Source: Streptomyces musisoli (GTDB lineage Bacteria; Actinomycetota; Actinomycetes; Streptomycetales; Streptomycetaceae). Taken from it: a stretch of DNA of 64,000 nucleotides. The DNA lies in NCBI RefSeq assembly GCF_016741855.1, contig NZ_JAERRH010000009.1, forward strand, positions 62,001 to 126,000, read 5' to 3'. Of the stretch, positions 34,309 through 44,696 are shown piece by piece. The notes beneath the pieces were generated by a model. That model made no database searches and was not told where the DNA came from. It saw only the letters and a list, made by a program, of their open reading frames with translations. A program made the position numbers and the translations under genes. The number at the start of each line of letters is the position of its first letter. Within the stretch, counting starts at the first letter, position 1.

Positions 34309-35169
34309 CTAGCTCTCGGTGACAGAGCGGCACCCTCCGGAGGCGCGCTGTGCACGGGCCGACGCATAGAGACATACGGCGGCGGCGGTGGCGAGGTTCA
34401 GGCTCTCGGCCTTCCCGTGGATGGGGACGCGTACGACGGCGTCGGCGAGGGCGCGGGTCTCCTCCGGCAGCCCCCAGGCCTCGTTCCCGAACACCCAGGC
34501 GCTGGGGCCGCCCATGGCGCCCTTGTCCAGCTCCTCGTCCAGGTCGCGGTCGCCTGCGCCGTCGGCGGCGAGGATGCGCACCCCGGCCGCCTTCAGGCCG
34601 GCCACGGCCCGCTCGACGGGGACGCCGACGGCGACGGGCAGGTGGAAGTGCGAGCCCACGGAGGCCCGGACGGCCTTGGGGTTGTACAGGTCGACGGAGG
34701 CGTCGGTGAGGATCACGGCCTCCGCGCCGGCGGCGTCGGCGCAGCGCAGCACGGTGCCGGCGTTGCCGGGGTCGCGCACGTGGGCGAGGACGGCGACTAG
34801 CCTGGGCCGGGCGGCGAGGATGTCCTCGAAGGGGGTGTCCAGGAACCGGCAGACGCCGACCAGCCCCTGCGGGGTGACGGTGGTGGAGATGTCCGCGATG
34901 ACCTCTTCGGAGGCGAGGTGCACCCGGGCGCCGGCGTCCCGCGCGGCCCCGATGATGTCGGCGTACCGCTCCGCGGCCTCGACGGTGGCGAACAGTTCGA
35001 CGAGGGTGGGGGCGCCGTCGACCCGGTGTCCGGCCGCTTCCCTGACGGCCTGCGGCCCCTCCGCGAGGAACAGCCGGTCCTTGCCCCGGAAGTTCCGCTT
35101 CCCGAGCCGGCGGGCGGCGGACACACGGGCGGACCGGGGAGAGATCAGCTCGGGGCTGAGGGGGGCCAT
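34309..35169 (-). CDS. SpoU-family (TrmH-type) RNA 2'-O-methyltransferase
   Basis: A 286-residue SPOUT methyltransferase: an N-terminal substrate-binding domain (RLFLAEGPQAVREAA) then the trefoil-knot domain with motif 1 LAHVRDPGNAGTVLRCAD, motif 2 AWVFGNEAWGLPEE and motif 3 VRVPIHGKAESLNLATAAAV. It should methylate ribose in rRNA or tRNA. It lies just downstream of the infC-rpmI-rplT operon (beyond a terminator) and upstream of the kinase/pheST group. Confidence 0.93.
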   Translation of the reverse strand: MAPLSPELISPRSARVSAARRLGKRNFRGKDRLFLAEGPQAVREAAGHRVDGAPTLVELFATVEAAERYADIIGAARDAGARVHLASEEVIADISTTVTPQGLVGVCRFLDTPFEDILAARPRLVAVLAHVRDPGNAGTVLRCADAAGAEAVILTDASVDLYNPKAVRASVGSHFHLPVAVGVPVERAVAGLKAAGVRILAADGAGDRDLDEELDKGAMGGPSAWVFGNEAWGLPEETRALADAVVRVPIHGKAESLNLATAAAVCLYASARAQRASGGCRSVTES

Positions 35170-35307
35170 CCTCTACTTCACCTTCAGGAGAGTTCCTATG
35201 TTTCCAGCACCGGTGGGCCGCGGCGCCCCGTAAGGGGCGCGGGGAACTGCGCGGGACGCCACGACGCACCCGCGGCCGACCGACGACCGAGCCGCCGCGG
35301 CAACGAC

Positions 35308-35339
35308 AGGACCCGCAAGCCATGCAGCCTGCGGGTCCT
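35308..35339 (-). terminator. Terminator of the infC-rpmI-rplT operon
   Basis: A perfect 10-bp stem AGGACCCGCA / TGCGGGTCCT with a 12-base loop, 32 bp after the rplT stop. No T-run. Confidence 0.75.
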
Positions 35340-35370
35340 CGGTGAACGTCGGCTCAGAGCCAGCGCGGCG

Positions 35371-35754
35371 TCACGCAGCCTTGGGGGCGTTGACGTCCGA
35401 CGGCAGCGCCTTCTGCGCGACCTCGACGAGCGCCGCGAAGGCGTTCGCGTCGTTCACGGCCAGCTCGGCCAGGATCTTGCGGTCGACCTCGATGTTCGCG
35501 GCCTTCAGACCCTGGATGAAGCGGTTGTAGGTGATGCCGTTGGCGCGGGCAGCGGCGTTGATGCGCTGGATCCACAGCTGACGGAAGTCGCCCTTGCGCT
35601 TCTTGCGGTCGTTGTAGTTGTAGACCAGCGAGTGGGTGACCTGCTCCTTGGCCTTGCGGTAGAGGCGCGAACGCTGACCGCGGTAGCCGGAGGCCTGCTC
35701 GAGGATCGCCCGGCGCTTCTTGTGGGCGTTGACTGCCCGCTTGACGCGTGCCAC
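35371..35754 (-). CDS. rplT: 50S ribosomal protein L20
   Basis: A 127-residue L20 with the basic N-terminus MARVKRAVNAHKKRRAILEQ and the globular C-terminal NGITYNRFIQGLKAANIEVD. It binds 23S rRNA early in assembly. Last gene of infC-rpmI-rplT. In Gram-positives and E. coli L20 represses its own operon by binding mRNA; the hairpin in the preceding gap is worth checking for this. Confidence 0.98.
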   Translation of the reverse strand: MARVKRAVNAHKKRRAILEQASGYRGQRSRLYRKAKEQVTHSLVYNYNDRKKRKGDFRQLWIQRINAAARANGITYNRFIQGLKAANIEVDRKILAELAVNDANAFAALVEVAQKALPSDVNAPKAA

Positions 35755-35773
35755 TTGTTAACTCCTTGTAGCG

Positions 35774-35799
35774 GGGTCGTGGTGGTACTCACACGACCC
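35774..35799 (-). other. Hairpin between rpmI and rplT
   Basis: GGGTCGTG (35774-35781) pairs with CACGACCC (35792-35799) with a 10-base loop. It lies in the 105-bp spacer between rpmI and rplT, 20 bp before the rplT start. It may be an mRNA processing or translational control element; this is inference from position only. Confidence 0.5.
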
Positions 35800-35859
35800 G
35801 GAAACGACTGGGTCCCGGTGTTGACGTACGGCGCTCAGAGGATGGCGAGCGCCGCTACG

Positions 35860-36054
35860 TCACTTGCCGAGAAGCTTCTTGATCTTCGCGGCGTCGCCCG
35901 GGGCCATCTCGGCGTTGCCGGTGAGGCGACGCGTGACGCGGGACGACTTGTGCTCGAGCAGGTGGCGCTTGCCGGCGCGCTCACGGAGCACCTTGCCGGA
36001 GCCGGTGACCTTGAAGCGCTTGCTGGCACCGCTGTGCGACTTGTTCTTCGGCAT
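35860..36054 (-). CDS. rpmI: 50S ribosomal protein L35
   Basis: A 64-residue L35: MPKNKSHSGASKRFKVTGSG then the basic AGKRHLLEHKSSRVTRRL. The ATG at 36054 gives the invariant MPKxKxH start; the frame upstream is spacer sequence. Middle gene of infC-rpmI-rplT. Confidence 0.98.
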   Translation of the reverse strand: MPKNKSHSGASKRFKVTGSGKVLRERAGKRHLLEHKSSRVTRRLTGNAEMAPGDAAKIKKLLGK

Positions 36055-36165
36055 AGCGCCGTTCTCTCCTCGTCGGTGGCGCTCCGGTGCCCGGTCGTGA
36101 AACCGGGCACTGTGGAGCGTCGCTCTTCTTTCGGTTACATCCTCGGGGACGTGCATCCCCCGGGA

Positions 36166-36804
36166 TCACGCCTCGGCAGGCTCCTCGGACGGCGCCTCAG
36201 CCTCGGCAGGGTTCTGCGACTTACCGGGGTTCGCCTTCGCCTCGGCCTTGCGGGCCTCCTGCGCCTGACGGGCCTCGGCCATCGCCTCGGTCTTCTTCTT
36301 GTGCGGACCGAGGACCATGATCATGTTTCGGCCGTCCTGCTTCGGGTTCGACTCCACGAAACCGAGGTCCTGGACGTCCTCCGCGAGACGCTGAAGCAGT
36401 CGGTAGCCCAGCTCGGGGCGGGACTGCTCACGGCCACGGAACATGATCGTGATCTTGACCTTGTCGCCCTGCTTGAGGAACCGGACGACGTGACCCTTCT
36501 TGGTGTCATAGTCGTGCGGGTCGATCTTCGGCCGGAGCTTCATCTCCTTGATGACCGTGTGCGCCTGGTTCTTGCGCGCCTCACGGGCCTTCATGGCCGA
36601 CTCGTACTTGAACTTCCCGTAGTCCATGAGCTTGCACACGGGCGGACGGGCGTTCGCCGCGACCTCGACCAGGTCCAGGTCGTACTCCTGCGCAAGCTCC
36701 AGTGCCTTAGCGAGCGGGACGATGCCCACCTGCTCGCCACTGGGACCGACAAGTCGCACCTCGGGAACGCGAATCCGGTCGTTGATGCGGGGCTCGGCGC
36801 TGAT
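36166..36804 (-). CDS. infC: Translation initiation factor IF-3 with ATC start codon
   Basis: A 212-residue IF-3. The N-domain runs from SAEPRINDRIRVPEVRLVG to KLMDYGKFKYE, the C-domain has HVVRFLKQGDKVKITIMFRG and ENSNP-like LGFVESNPKQDGRNMIMVL, and an Ala/Glu/Lys-rich tail of ~35 residues follows. There is no ATG/GTG/TTG at the expected start; instead the codon is ATC (36804-36802), four bases behind a full GAGGAGG ribosome site (36815-36809). IF-3 rejects such codons, giving the autoregulation known from E. coli infC (AUU). First gene of the operon. Confidence 0.95.
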   Translation of the reverse strand: MSAEPRINDRIRVPEVRLVGPSGEQVGIVPLAKALELAQEYDLDLVEVAANARPPVCKLMDYGKFKYESAMKAREARKNQAHTVIKEMKLRPKIDPHDYDTKKGHVVRFLKQGDKVKITIMFRGREQSRPELGYRLLQRLAEDVQDLGFVESNPKQDGRNMIMVLGPHKKKTEAMAEARQAQEARKAEAKANPGKSQNPAEAEAPSEEPAEA

Positions 36805-37191
36805 GGATCCTCCTCGGTAGCACCACGCGACGGTCTGGCGGACAGCCGCGTAACGTCTGTGTTCGTTAGACCTGACCGCGCCGAAGCAACAAAAATCGCC
36901 CCGGACGATCACAGGCGGGGCTCCAAACACTTCCGGAGCACCGCCGCGATATCGCGGGGCGCGCTTTCGGGCGACTCCATCGTCCGTACGGAACGATGGT
37001 GGCCGCCTGACCGGGGACCCGCCGTCCCGGGGGATGGTCAGGTGGGAGATCGGAGCCTCCACTTGTGGGCTGGGCACGTCATGTCCAGCCGGTCGTTACA
37101 CGAGGTTACCAGCATCGGTGGGGAAGGGCTAATCGGGGAGCCCCCCGCCCGCCGGGCGGGCCCGGTCCGGACACGGCTTATCGTGTGGGGC
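36805..37191. promoter_or_regulatory. Divergent leader/promoter region of infC and the DUF1844 gene
   Basis: A 387-bp gap without a credible gene. It contains a 14-bp palindrome CCGCGATATCGCGG (36944-36957) and a hairpin with arms CCATCGT (36977-36983) and ACGATGG (36993-36999) around CCGTACGG. Both would lie in the infC leader or its promoter. On the plus strand a TANNNT -10 (TATCGT, 37179-37184) ends 7 bases before the DUF1844 ATG, pointing to a leaderless transcript there. Confidence 0.6.
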
Positions 37192-37548
37192 ATGAGTGAC
37201 ACCCCTCCTGAGTCCCCCGACTTCGACGCGATGACCCGGGACATCGCCGAGGTCCCCGCCGTCGAGGTGATCGTGACGGTCGCCGTCAACCTGATGAGCG
37301 CCGCCGCCGTGAAGCTCGGGCTGAGCGAGGAGGGCGAGAAGTACAAGGACCTGGACGAGGCCCGGAAGCTGATCAGCGCCCTCGCCGGCCTGCTGGACGC
37401 GAGCGCGACCGAGGTCAGCTCCTTCCACGCCGCACCGCTGCGCGACGGGCTGAAGTCGCTGCAGCTGGCGTTCCGCGAGGCCTCGATCGTCCCGGACGAG
37501 CCGGGCCAGGGCCCCGGTGAGAAGTACACCGGGCCCGTCTACGGCTGA
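37192..37548 (+). CDS. DUF1844 family protein
   Basis: A 118-residue cytosolic protein with the DUF1844 pattern: DFDAMTRDIAEVPAVEVIVT, VNLMSAAAVKLGL, DLDEARKLISALAGLLD and a C-terminal Gly/Pro tail. Function unknown; in actinobacteria the gene is regularly divergent from infC, which suggests a link to translation. The stop of the convergent SseB-like gene lies 1 bp away. Confidence 0.9.
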   Translation: MSDTPPESPDFDAMTRDIAEVPAVEVIVTVAVNLMSAAAVKLGLSEEGEKYKDLDEARKLISALAGLLDASATEVSSFHAAPLRDGLKSLQLAFREASIVPDEPGQGPGEKYTGPVYG

Positions 37549-37549
37549 G

Positions 37550-38281
37550 CTATTCCTTCACGTACAGGGGCTCGCCCGGAGGCGTGGTCCCGGCCGGCAG
37601 CAGTGCCAGGTCGAGGCCGCGCACCAGGCGGGCCCTGAGTGTTTCGTCGGCGGCGAGGCGCCCGGCGACCGCGCGGGCGGCCTCGGCGGGCGTCGCGGCC
37701 GGGTCGAGCACGAGGGCGAGGGTGCCGTCGGCCTGTCCGGGCCCGAGATGGGCGCGGAGCACGGCCGGTTCCGCGGCCACCGCCGCGCGGACGGCCTCCA
37801 CCACGGCGGGGTCGGTGAGCGGGTCGACGCTGGTGCGGCCCTCGGCGAGGGCGAGCAGCGCCGGGCCGGTCAGTTCGAACGGTACCGGGCCGGCGAGGTC
37901 GAGCACGACGGTGTCGGCCTTCTCGTGCGCGGCGGCCTGTAGCGCCTGGTGCAGCGGTACGGCGACCGGACGGGCCTCGGGGTCCCAGCGGGCGAGGGAG
38001 TCGGTGGAGGTGAAGGCGGGCAGCGCGGTGCGGTGGCCGGCCTTCAGGGTGGGAACGGCCATGTCGCTGGTCTTCTCGCGGCGCAGCCCGTTCTCGTCCT
38101 CCTCGACCTCGCCGAGCACGGCGACGACGGGGACCAGCAGGCGGGCGCCCTTCAGGGCCTCCAGCACGGGGCCGAGGGCACCGCGGTCCTCGGCCCAGGC
38201 GGCGAGCGCCGCGCTCAGCCGGGGGTCGGCGGAGCCGTCGTCGTCGGAGAAGCCGGGGTCGGGGATGTTCTTGTTCGCCAC
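37550..38281 (-). CDS. SseB-family protein
   Basis: A 243-residue protein with the SseB N-terminal domain pattern: LSAALAAWAEDRGALGPVLE, ALKGARLLVPVVAVLGEVEE, TALPAFTSTDSLARWDP and VVLDLAGPVPFELTGPALLA, followed by a second acidic domain. SseB-like proteins in actinobacteria have no settled role. Start taken at the GTG giving MANKNIPDPGF; GTGs at 38287 and 38302 are in frame. The 34-bp minisatellite begins 37 bp upstream of this start, so it lies in the promoter region. Confidence 0.8.
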   Translation of the reverse strand: MANKNIPDPGFSDDDGSADPRLSAALAAWAEDRGALGPVLEALKGARLLVPVVAVLGEVEEDENGLRREKTSDMAVPTLKAGHRTALPAFTSTDSLARWDPEARPVAVPLHQALQAAAHEKADTVVLDLAGPVPFELTGPALLALAEGRTSVDPLTDPAVVEAVRAAVAAEPAVLRAHLGPGQADGTLALVLDPAATPAEAARAVAGRLAADETLRARLVRGLDLALLPAGTTPPGEPLYVKE

Positions 38282-38317
38282 GGTCACCGACCCTATAGCC
38301 ACGCCCCCGCCCACCCA

Positions 38318-38570
38318 CACGGGAGCCTTCGGCCGAGCGGACGGGGATCCCCACGGGAGCCCTCGGCTGGGCGGACGGGGATCCTCACGGGAGCCCTCGG
38401 CCGAGCAGATGGGCGGTCCTCACGGGAGCCTTCGGCCGGGGCGCACGGGGATCCTCACGGGAGCCCTCGGCTGGGCGGACGGGGATCCTCACGGGAGCCT
38501 TCGGCCGGGCGGACGGGGATCCTCACGGGAGCCTTCGGCTGGGCGGACGGGGATCCTCACGGGAATCTCA
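38318..38570. repeat. 34-bp minisatellite (7 full units and a partial) in a divergent promoter region
   Basis: Direct repeats start at 38318, 38352, 38386, 38421, 38456, 38490 and 38524 with unit lengths 34, 34, 35, 35, 34, 34, 34, then a partial unit from 38558. Each begins CACGGGAGCC, has a GCC-TTC-GGC type mini-hairpin and ends in CGGACGGGGATCC-like sequence. The period is not a multiple of three, so it is not coding. It fills most of the 357-bp gap between the SseB-like gene and the serine hydrolase gene. Confidence 0.92.
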
Positions 38571-38638
38571 GCGCTTCCTGATCCGGGGCTCATGCCGGCC
38601 CGACGGAGCGCACAGTCCGCGCCCCGAGCATCGCGGGC

Positions 38639-39610
38639 ATGGAGTCCTCCGGAGCCCGCCGCCGCCCGCGCCCGTCCCGTCGTCGCACACGCCCGTCCCG
38701 GCGCCGCGCGCTGCTGTGCACCGTGCTCGCCGTCGCCGCCGTGGGCGGGGTCACGGCCGCCGGCACGGTCTGTGTGAAGGCGCGGGCGCGCTCCGGGACC
38801 GCCGCCGTATCGTCGGCGGCGTCGCCCTCGGCCGCTTCCTCGGCCGGGGCGGGCGAGGAGGCATCGGTGGAACCCGTGACGGAGCCCGCGGTGGACCGGG
38901 ACGCACTGCTGAGCGCGGCGATGGCGAGGGTCGCGGTGCCGGCGGGCGCGAAGGTGTCGGTGGCGGTCCAGGCGGTGGACTCCGGCGAGAGCGCCGGGTA
39001 CGGCGACGCGGCCTTCGACACGGCGAGCATCGTCAAGGTCGACATCCTGGCCGCCCTGCTGCTCCAGGCGCAGGACGCGGGCCGGCGGCTGACGGCCGCC
39101 GAGCAGGCGTACGCCGCGAGGATGATCGAGAACAGCGACAACGCGTCCGCTACGGCGCTGTGGGCCACGATCGGGCGGGCGGCCGGCCTCGACGCGGCGA
39201 ACGAGCGCTTCGGGCTGACGCGGACCGTGGGCGGGGACGGCGGGCTGTGGGGGCTGACCCAGACCACCGCGGCGGACCAACTGGTGCTGCTCCGGCAGGT
39301 GTTCGGGGAGGAGTCGAAGCTGAGCGCGGCCTCGCGGACGTATCTGCGGGGCCTCATGGAGGCGGTGGAGACCGATCAGCAGTGGGGGGTCGCGGCGGCC
39401 GCGGTGGGCAGCTCCTGGGCGCTGAAGAACGGGTGGCTGCCGCGCAGCGCGACGGGGCTGTGGGACGTCAACAGCATCGGCCGGGTGACGGTGGACGGCG
39501 CCGACTACCTGGTGGCGGTGCTGTCGAACGGCACGGCGAGCCGGGCGCGGGGCGTCTCCCTGGTGGAGGCGGCGGCGCGGGCGGCGGTGTCGTCGTTCAC
39601 GGGTGGGTGA
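38639..39610 (+). CDS. Exported serine hydrolase of the class A beta-lactamase fold
   Basis: A 323-residue protein with an Arg-rich N-terminus, a signal/anchor helix at ~25-47, and an Ala/Ser spacer. The catalytic domain has SxxK in FDTASIVKVDIL, SDN in IENSDNASAT and KNG in ALKNGW replacing the usual KTG. A Glu166-type omega-loop is not obvious, so it may be a DD-peptidase-like or esterase-type member and not a resistance enzyme. Acts outside the membrane on peptidoglycan or a related substrate (inference). Its promoter area contains the 34-bp minisatellite. Confidence 0.82.
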   Translation: MESSGARRRPRPSRRRTRPSRRRALLCTVLAVAAVGGVTAAGTVCVKARARSGTAAVSSAASPSAASSAGAGEEASVEPVTEPAVDRDALLSAAMARVAVPAGAKVSVAVQAVDSGESAGYGDAAFDTASIVKVDILAALLLQAQDAGRRLTAAEQAYAARMIENSDNASATALWATIGRAAGLDAANERFGLTRTVGGDGGLWGLTQTTAADQLVLLRQVFGEESKLSAASRTYLRGLMEAVETDQQWGVAAAAVGSSWALKNGWLPRSATGLWDVNSIGRVTVDGADYLVAVLSNGTASRARGVSLVEAAARAAVSSFTGG

Positions 39611-39936
39611 TCCGGCACCGCGCGGCCGAGGGATCCGGCCCGCGAGACAGATGCGCGCAACCGAGGGATCGGGTCCGCGCGGCACGTGAGCGCGGCCTGG
39701 CCGGACGAGGGTCGCCGTCCGCGCGAGGTCCCGCGCGGGCGGCCGGGCCGGACGAGGGCGCCGTCCGCGCGAGGTCCCGGTCCCGCGCGATGTTCCGGCT
39801 CCGGCCCCGGAAGGGGCGAGTGCCTCTTCTACGACCGCCTCACCGTTCCGTCAGGGCCGGTGACCCGGAGCCGCAGCCGTGGCCGGTGCGGCCGTTGCCC
39901 AGGGTCGGGGCGCCGCTCGGCGGCCGGTGTCGGGAG
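39611..39936. repeat. Gene-free convergent gap with degenerate direct repeats
   Basis: This 326-bp gap between the serine hydrolase and the mycosin gene contains a ~35-bp direct repeat (ggccggacgaggg ... ccgtccgcgcgaggtcccg at about 39699-39733 and 39746-39779) and weaker copies of cgaggga-tc-gg around 39628 and 39663. I see no credible gene or terminator with a clean stem. Confidence 0.6.
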
Positions 39937-41123
39937 TCAGGCCGTTCTTCTGCGGCTTCGCCAGAGGATCACCCCGGCCACCACGAGGACGACGCCCGCG
40001 CCGCCGGCGAGCGGGGCCGCCCAGTCGGCGGCGCCGCCGGTGTCCCCGGCCGTGTCCGGCCCGGTGCCGAAGTACTTCTCGTCGTACGCAGCGGCGCGCA
40101 GGCCGCCCTGCGGTGTGAGGCGGGCGGCCGCCTTCAGGGCCGCCGCCGGGTCGATCATGCCGAAGCCCCGGGAGTCGTCCCGGCCGCCCACCGGGGCGTT
40201 CCGGGCGGTGTCCTCCAGGAGCTTCTTGATCTGGGCCGGGGTCAGATCAGGGTGGGCCGACCTGACCAGGGCCGCCGCGCCGGAGACGAAGGCGGAGGCC
40301 GCGCTGGTGCCCCAGCCCGCGTAGTACTTGTGGTCGGGGTCGGCGATGACGACGTCGACGCCGGGCGCGCTGACGGCCGCGTACCAGCGGCGGGTGGAGA
40401 ACGCGGCGCGGGTGCCGTACTTGTCGACGGCGGTCACCGAGATGACGCCCGGGTAGGCGGCCGGGTAGGAGACGTGGTCGCCCTTGTCGCCGCCGTTGCC
40501 CGCGGAGGCGACGACGACCACGCCCTTCTTCAGGGCGTACTGCACGGCCTCGTCCTCGCCGGGTTCCGGGTGGGCCGAGTCCGAGTCGTCGCCGAGGGAG
40601 AGGTTGATGACGTCGGCGCCGTGGTCGGCGGCCCACCGGATGCCGTCGGCGAGGGCGTTGCCGCGGGTGGTGCGGGCCTTGGCGCGGGCGGGGTCGCCGT
40701 CCTCCAGGATCACGCGGACCGGCAGGATCTTCGCCTCGGGGGCCACGCCCATGACGCCGTCGGTGCCGCCGGGACCGTGGCCGTGTCCGGCGATGATGCC
40801 GGCCATGGCGGTGCCGTGCCGGGCCCAGGTGCGGTCGCCGGGTCCGGCGCCGAAGCCGATCATGTCCTTGGCGGGCAGGACGTTGCCCGCGAGGTCCGGG
40901 TGATCGGTCTCCACGCCGGTGTCGAGGACGGCGACGGTGATGCCCTGGCCCTTGGTGGTCTGCCAGGCCTCGTCGAGGTGCAGGGCGGACAGGCCCCACT
41001 GCTGGCCGCGGAGGCCGTCGGCGTGGGCCGGGGTGGACGGCAGCAGGGCGAGGGAGCCGGCGAGCAGCAGGCTCAGGGCCGCTCCGGGCGCGGCCGCGCG
41101 GCGGTGGCGGCGCGTCGATCGGG

Positions 41124-41127
<4 letters not shown>
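39937..41127 (-). CDS. Mycosin-like subtilisin-family serine protease (S8)
   Basis: A 396-residue exported protease. Signal peptide ends near PSTPAHA; the catalytic triad is D in VAVLDTGVETDHPDL, H in WARHGTAMAGIIAG and S in GWGTSAASAFVSGAAAL. A C-terminal membrane helix (~365-387) followed by RSRRRTA anchors it with the active site outside, as in type VII secretion mycosins. It overlaps the upstream proline-rich membrane protein gene by 4 bp (ATGA). No eccB/C/D or WXG100 genes are in the window, so it may work independently of an ESX apparatus. Confidence 0.9.
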
Positions 41128-43217
<2,090 letters not shown>

Positions 43218-43487
43218 GCACCCCCCGTTTCCTCGTGCCCGGGCCGTGTCCTCGCACGCGGGCCGACCTGCTGCTCGGCCGCGCCCGGCGCACAAGCCGT
43301 CCCGGGCACGCATACCCGTACGGCTGGACCGGCATCCCGGTTCACCTGGTGCGCCGGTGCGTTCCGCCGTACGTGCGCGTCACTCTACGGCTTGTCGGGG
43401 GCCGGGACGGAACCGGTCCACGAGCCCGGGGCATCTGCCCGGAACGTCCCCCTACCCTGCGGTAATCCTGTCTGGCAGGCTTCCGTC

Positions 43488-44690
43488 ATGACTGCGCCTG
43501 CCGCCGACCGGGCCCGTTACGACCGGGCCACCGCCCATCTCGACGCCCCTCTCGCGATCGTGGATCTCGACGCGTTCGACGCCAACGCGGCCGACCTGGT
43601 GCGCCGCGCCGCCGGCAAGCCGGTCCGGGTCGCCAGCAAGTCGGTGCGCTGCCGGGCCCTGCTGGAACGGGTCCTGGCCCGGGACGGCTTCCAGGGCATC
43701 ATGTCGTTCACCCTGGCCGAGTCGCTGTGGCTCGCGCGGTCCGGGTTCGACGACATCCTGCTGGCCTATCCGTCGGCCGATCGCGCCGGGTTCGCGGAGC
43801 TGGCCGCGGATCCCAAGCTCGCGGGGGCCGTCACCGTGATGGTGGACGACCCGGCGCAGCTCGACCTCATCGACGCCGCCCGTGCCGGCGGGCGTGAAGT
43901 GGTACGAGTGTGCCTGGAGTTGGACACCTCGCTGAAGCTGCTGGGCGGCCGGGTGCGGGTGGGCGCCCGCCGCTCGCCGCTGCACTCCCCCGCCCAACTC
44001 GCCGAACTGGCGCGGTCGGTGGCCCGGCGGCCGGGCTTCCGGCTGGTGGGGATCATGGCGTACGAGGGACACATCGCCGGTGTCGGGGACACGGTCGCCG
44101 GCCGGCCCCTGCGCTCCCGGGCGGTCCGGCTGATGCAGACCGCCGCCCGGCGGGAGCTGGCCGGGCGGCGGGCCGCGGTCGTCCGGGCGGTACGGGCCGT
44201 CGCGCCGGACCTGGAGTTCGTGAACGGCGGCGGCACCGGCAGCGTGCAGCACACCGCGGCCGAGGACGCGGTGACCGAGATCGCGGCCGGCTCGGGGCTG
44301 TACCTGCCGCGGCTGTTCGACAACTACACCTCCTTCACCGGCCGCCCGGCCGCTCTCTTCGCCCAGCCGGTGGTCCGGCGCCCCGGGGTGGGCGCCGTCA
44401 CCGTGCTCGGCGGCGGCTATCCGGCCTCCGGCGTCGCGGGTCCCGACCGGCTGCCGGTGCCGTATCTGCCGGAGGGGCTGCGGTACGACCCGCAGGAGGG
44501 CCCCGGGGAGGTGCAGACCCCGCTGCTGGGTTCGCCCGCCGACGACCTGCTCATCGGCGACCGGGTCTGGTTCCGGCACGCGAAGGCGGGTGAGCTGTGC
44601 GAACGGTTCGAGGCGCTGCACCTCGTCCGGGGCGACGAGGTGACGGCGACCGTGCCGACCTACCGGGGCGAGGGGCACACGTTCCTGTGA
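43488..44690 (+). CDS. PLP-dependent amino acid deaminase/aldolase (alanine-racemase-like fold)
   Basis: A 400-residue protein with the alanine-racemase-type N-terminal barrel: PLAIVDLDAFDANAADLVRR, the PLP lysine in RVASKSVRCRALL, and FVNGGGTGSVQHT. The C-terminal beta domain has metal-binding-type FRHAKAGELCERF as in D-threonine aldolase-like enzymes. Expected to act on D-hydroxyamino acids or to deaminate an amino acid; not a true alanine racemase. A TACCCT -10 at 43453-43458 leaves a short leader with a ggcagg ribosome site. The gap 43218-43487 otherwise shows no gene. Confidence 0.85.
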   Translation: MTAPAADRARYDRATAHLDAPLAIVDLDAFDANAADLVRRAAGKPVRVASKSVRCRALLERVLARDGFQGIMSFTLAESLWLARSGFDDILLAYPSADRAGFAELAADPKLAGAVTVMVDDPAQLDLIDAARAGGREVVRVCLELDTSLKLLGGRVRVGARRSPLHSPAQLAELARSVARRPGFRLVGIMAYEGHIAGVGDTVAGRPLRSRAVRLMQTAARRELAGRRAAVVRAVRAVAPDLEFVNGGGTGSVQHTAAEDAVTEIAAGSGLYLPRLFDNYTSFTGRPAALFAQPVVRRPGVGAVTVLGGGYPASGVAGPDRLPVPYLPEGLRYDPQEGPGEVQTPLLGSPADDLLIGDRVWFRHAKAGELCERFEALHLVRGDEVTATVPTYRGEGHTFL

Positions 44691-44696
44691 GGCCCC

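Noticed and set aside
36805..37077. N-terminal extension of IF-3 to a canonical upstream start
   Set aside because: The extension is unrelated to IF-3 and crosses the leader palindromes; ATC with an ideal ribosome site gives the conserved N-terminus.
38318..38570. CRISPR array
   Set aside because: Units are contiguous with no unique spacers, and no cas genes are nearby; this is a tandem minisatellite.
38639..39610. Antibiotic-resistance class A beta-lactamase
   Set aside because: SxxK and SDN are present, but KTG is KNG and no clear omega-loop glutamate was found; only a general serine hydrolase call is justified.
43488..44690. Alanine racemase for cell-wall D-alanine
   Set aside because: The N-terminal fold matches, but the C-terminal half resembles aldolase/deaminase members and lacks the racemase catalytic tyrosine context.
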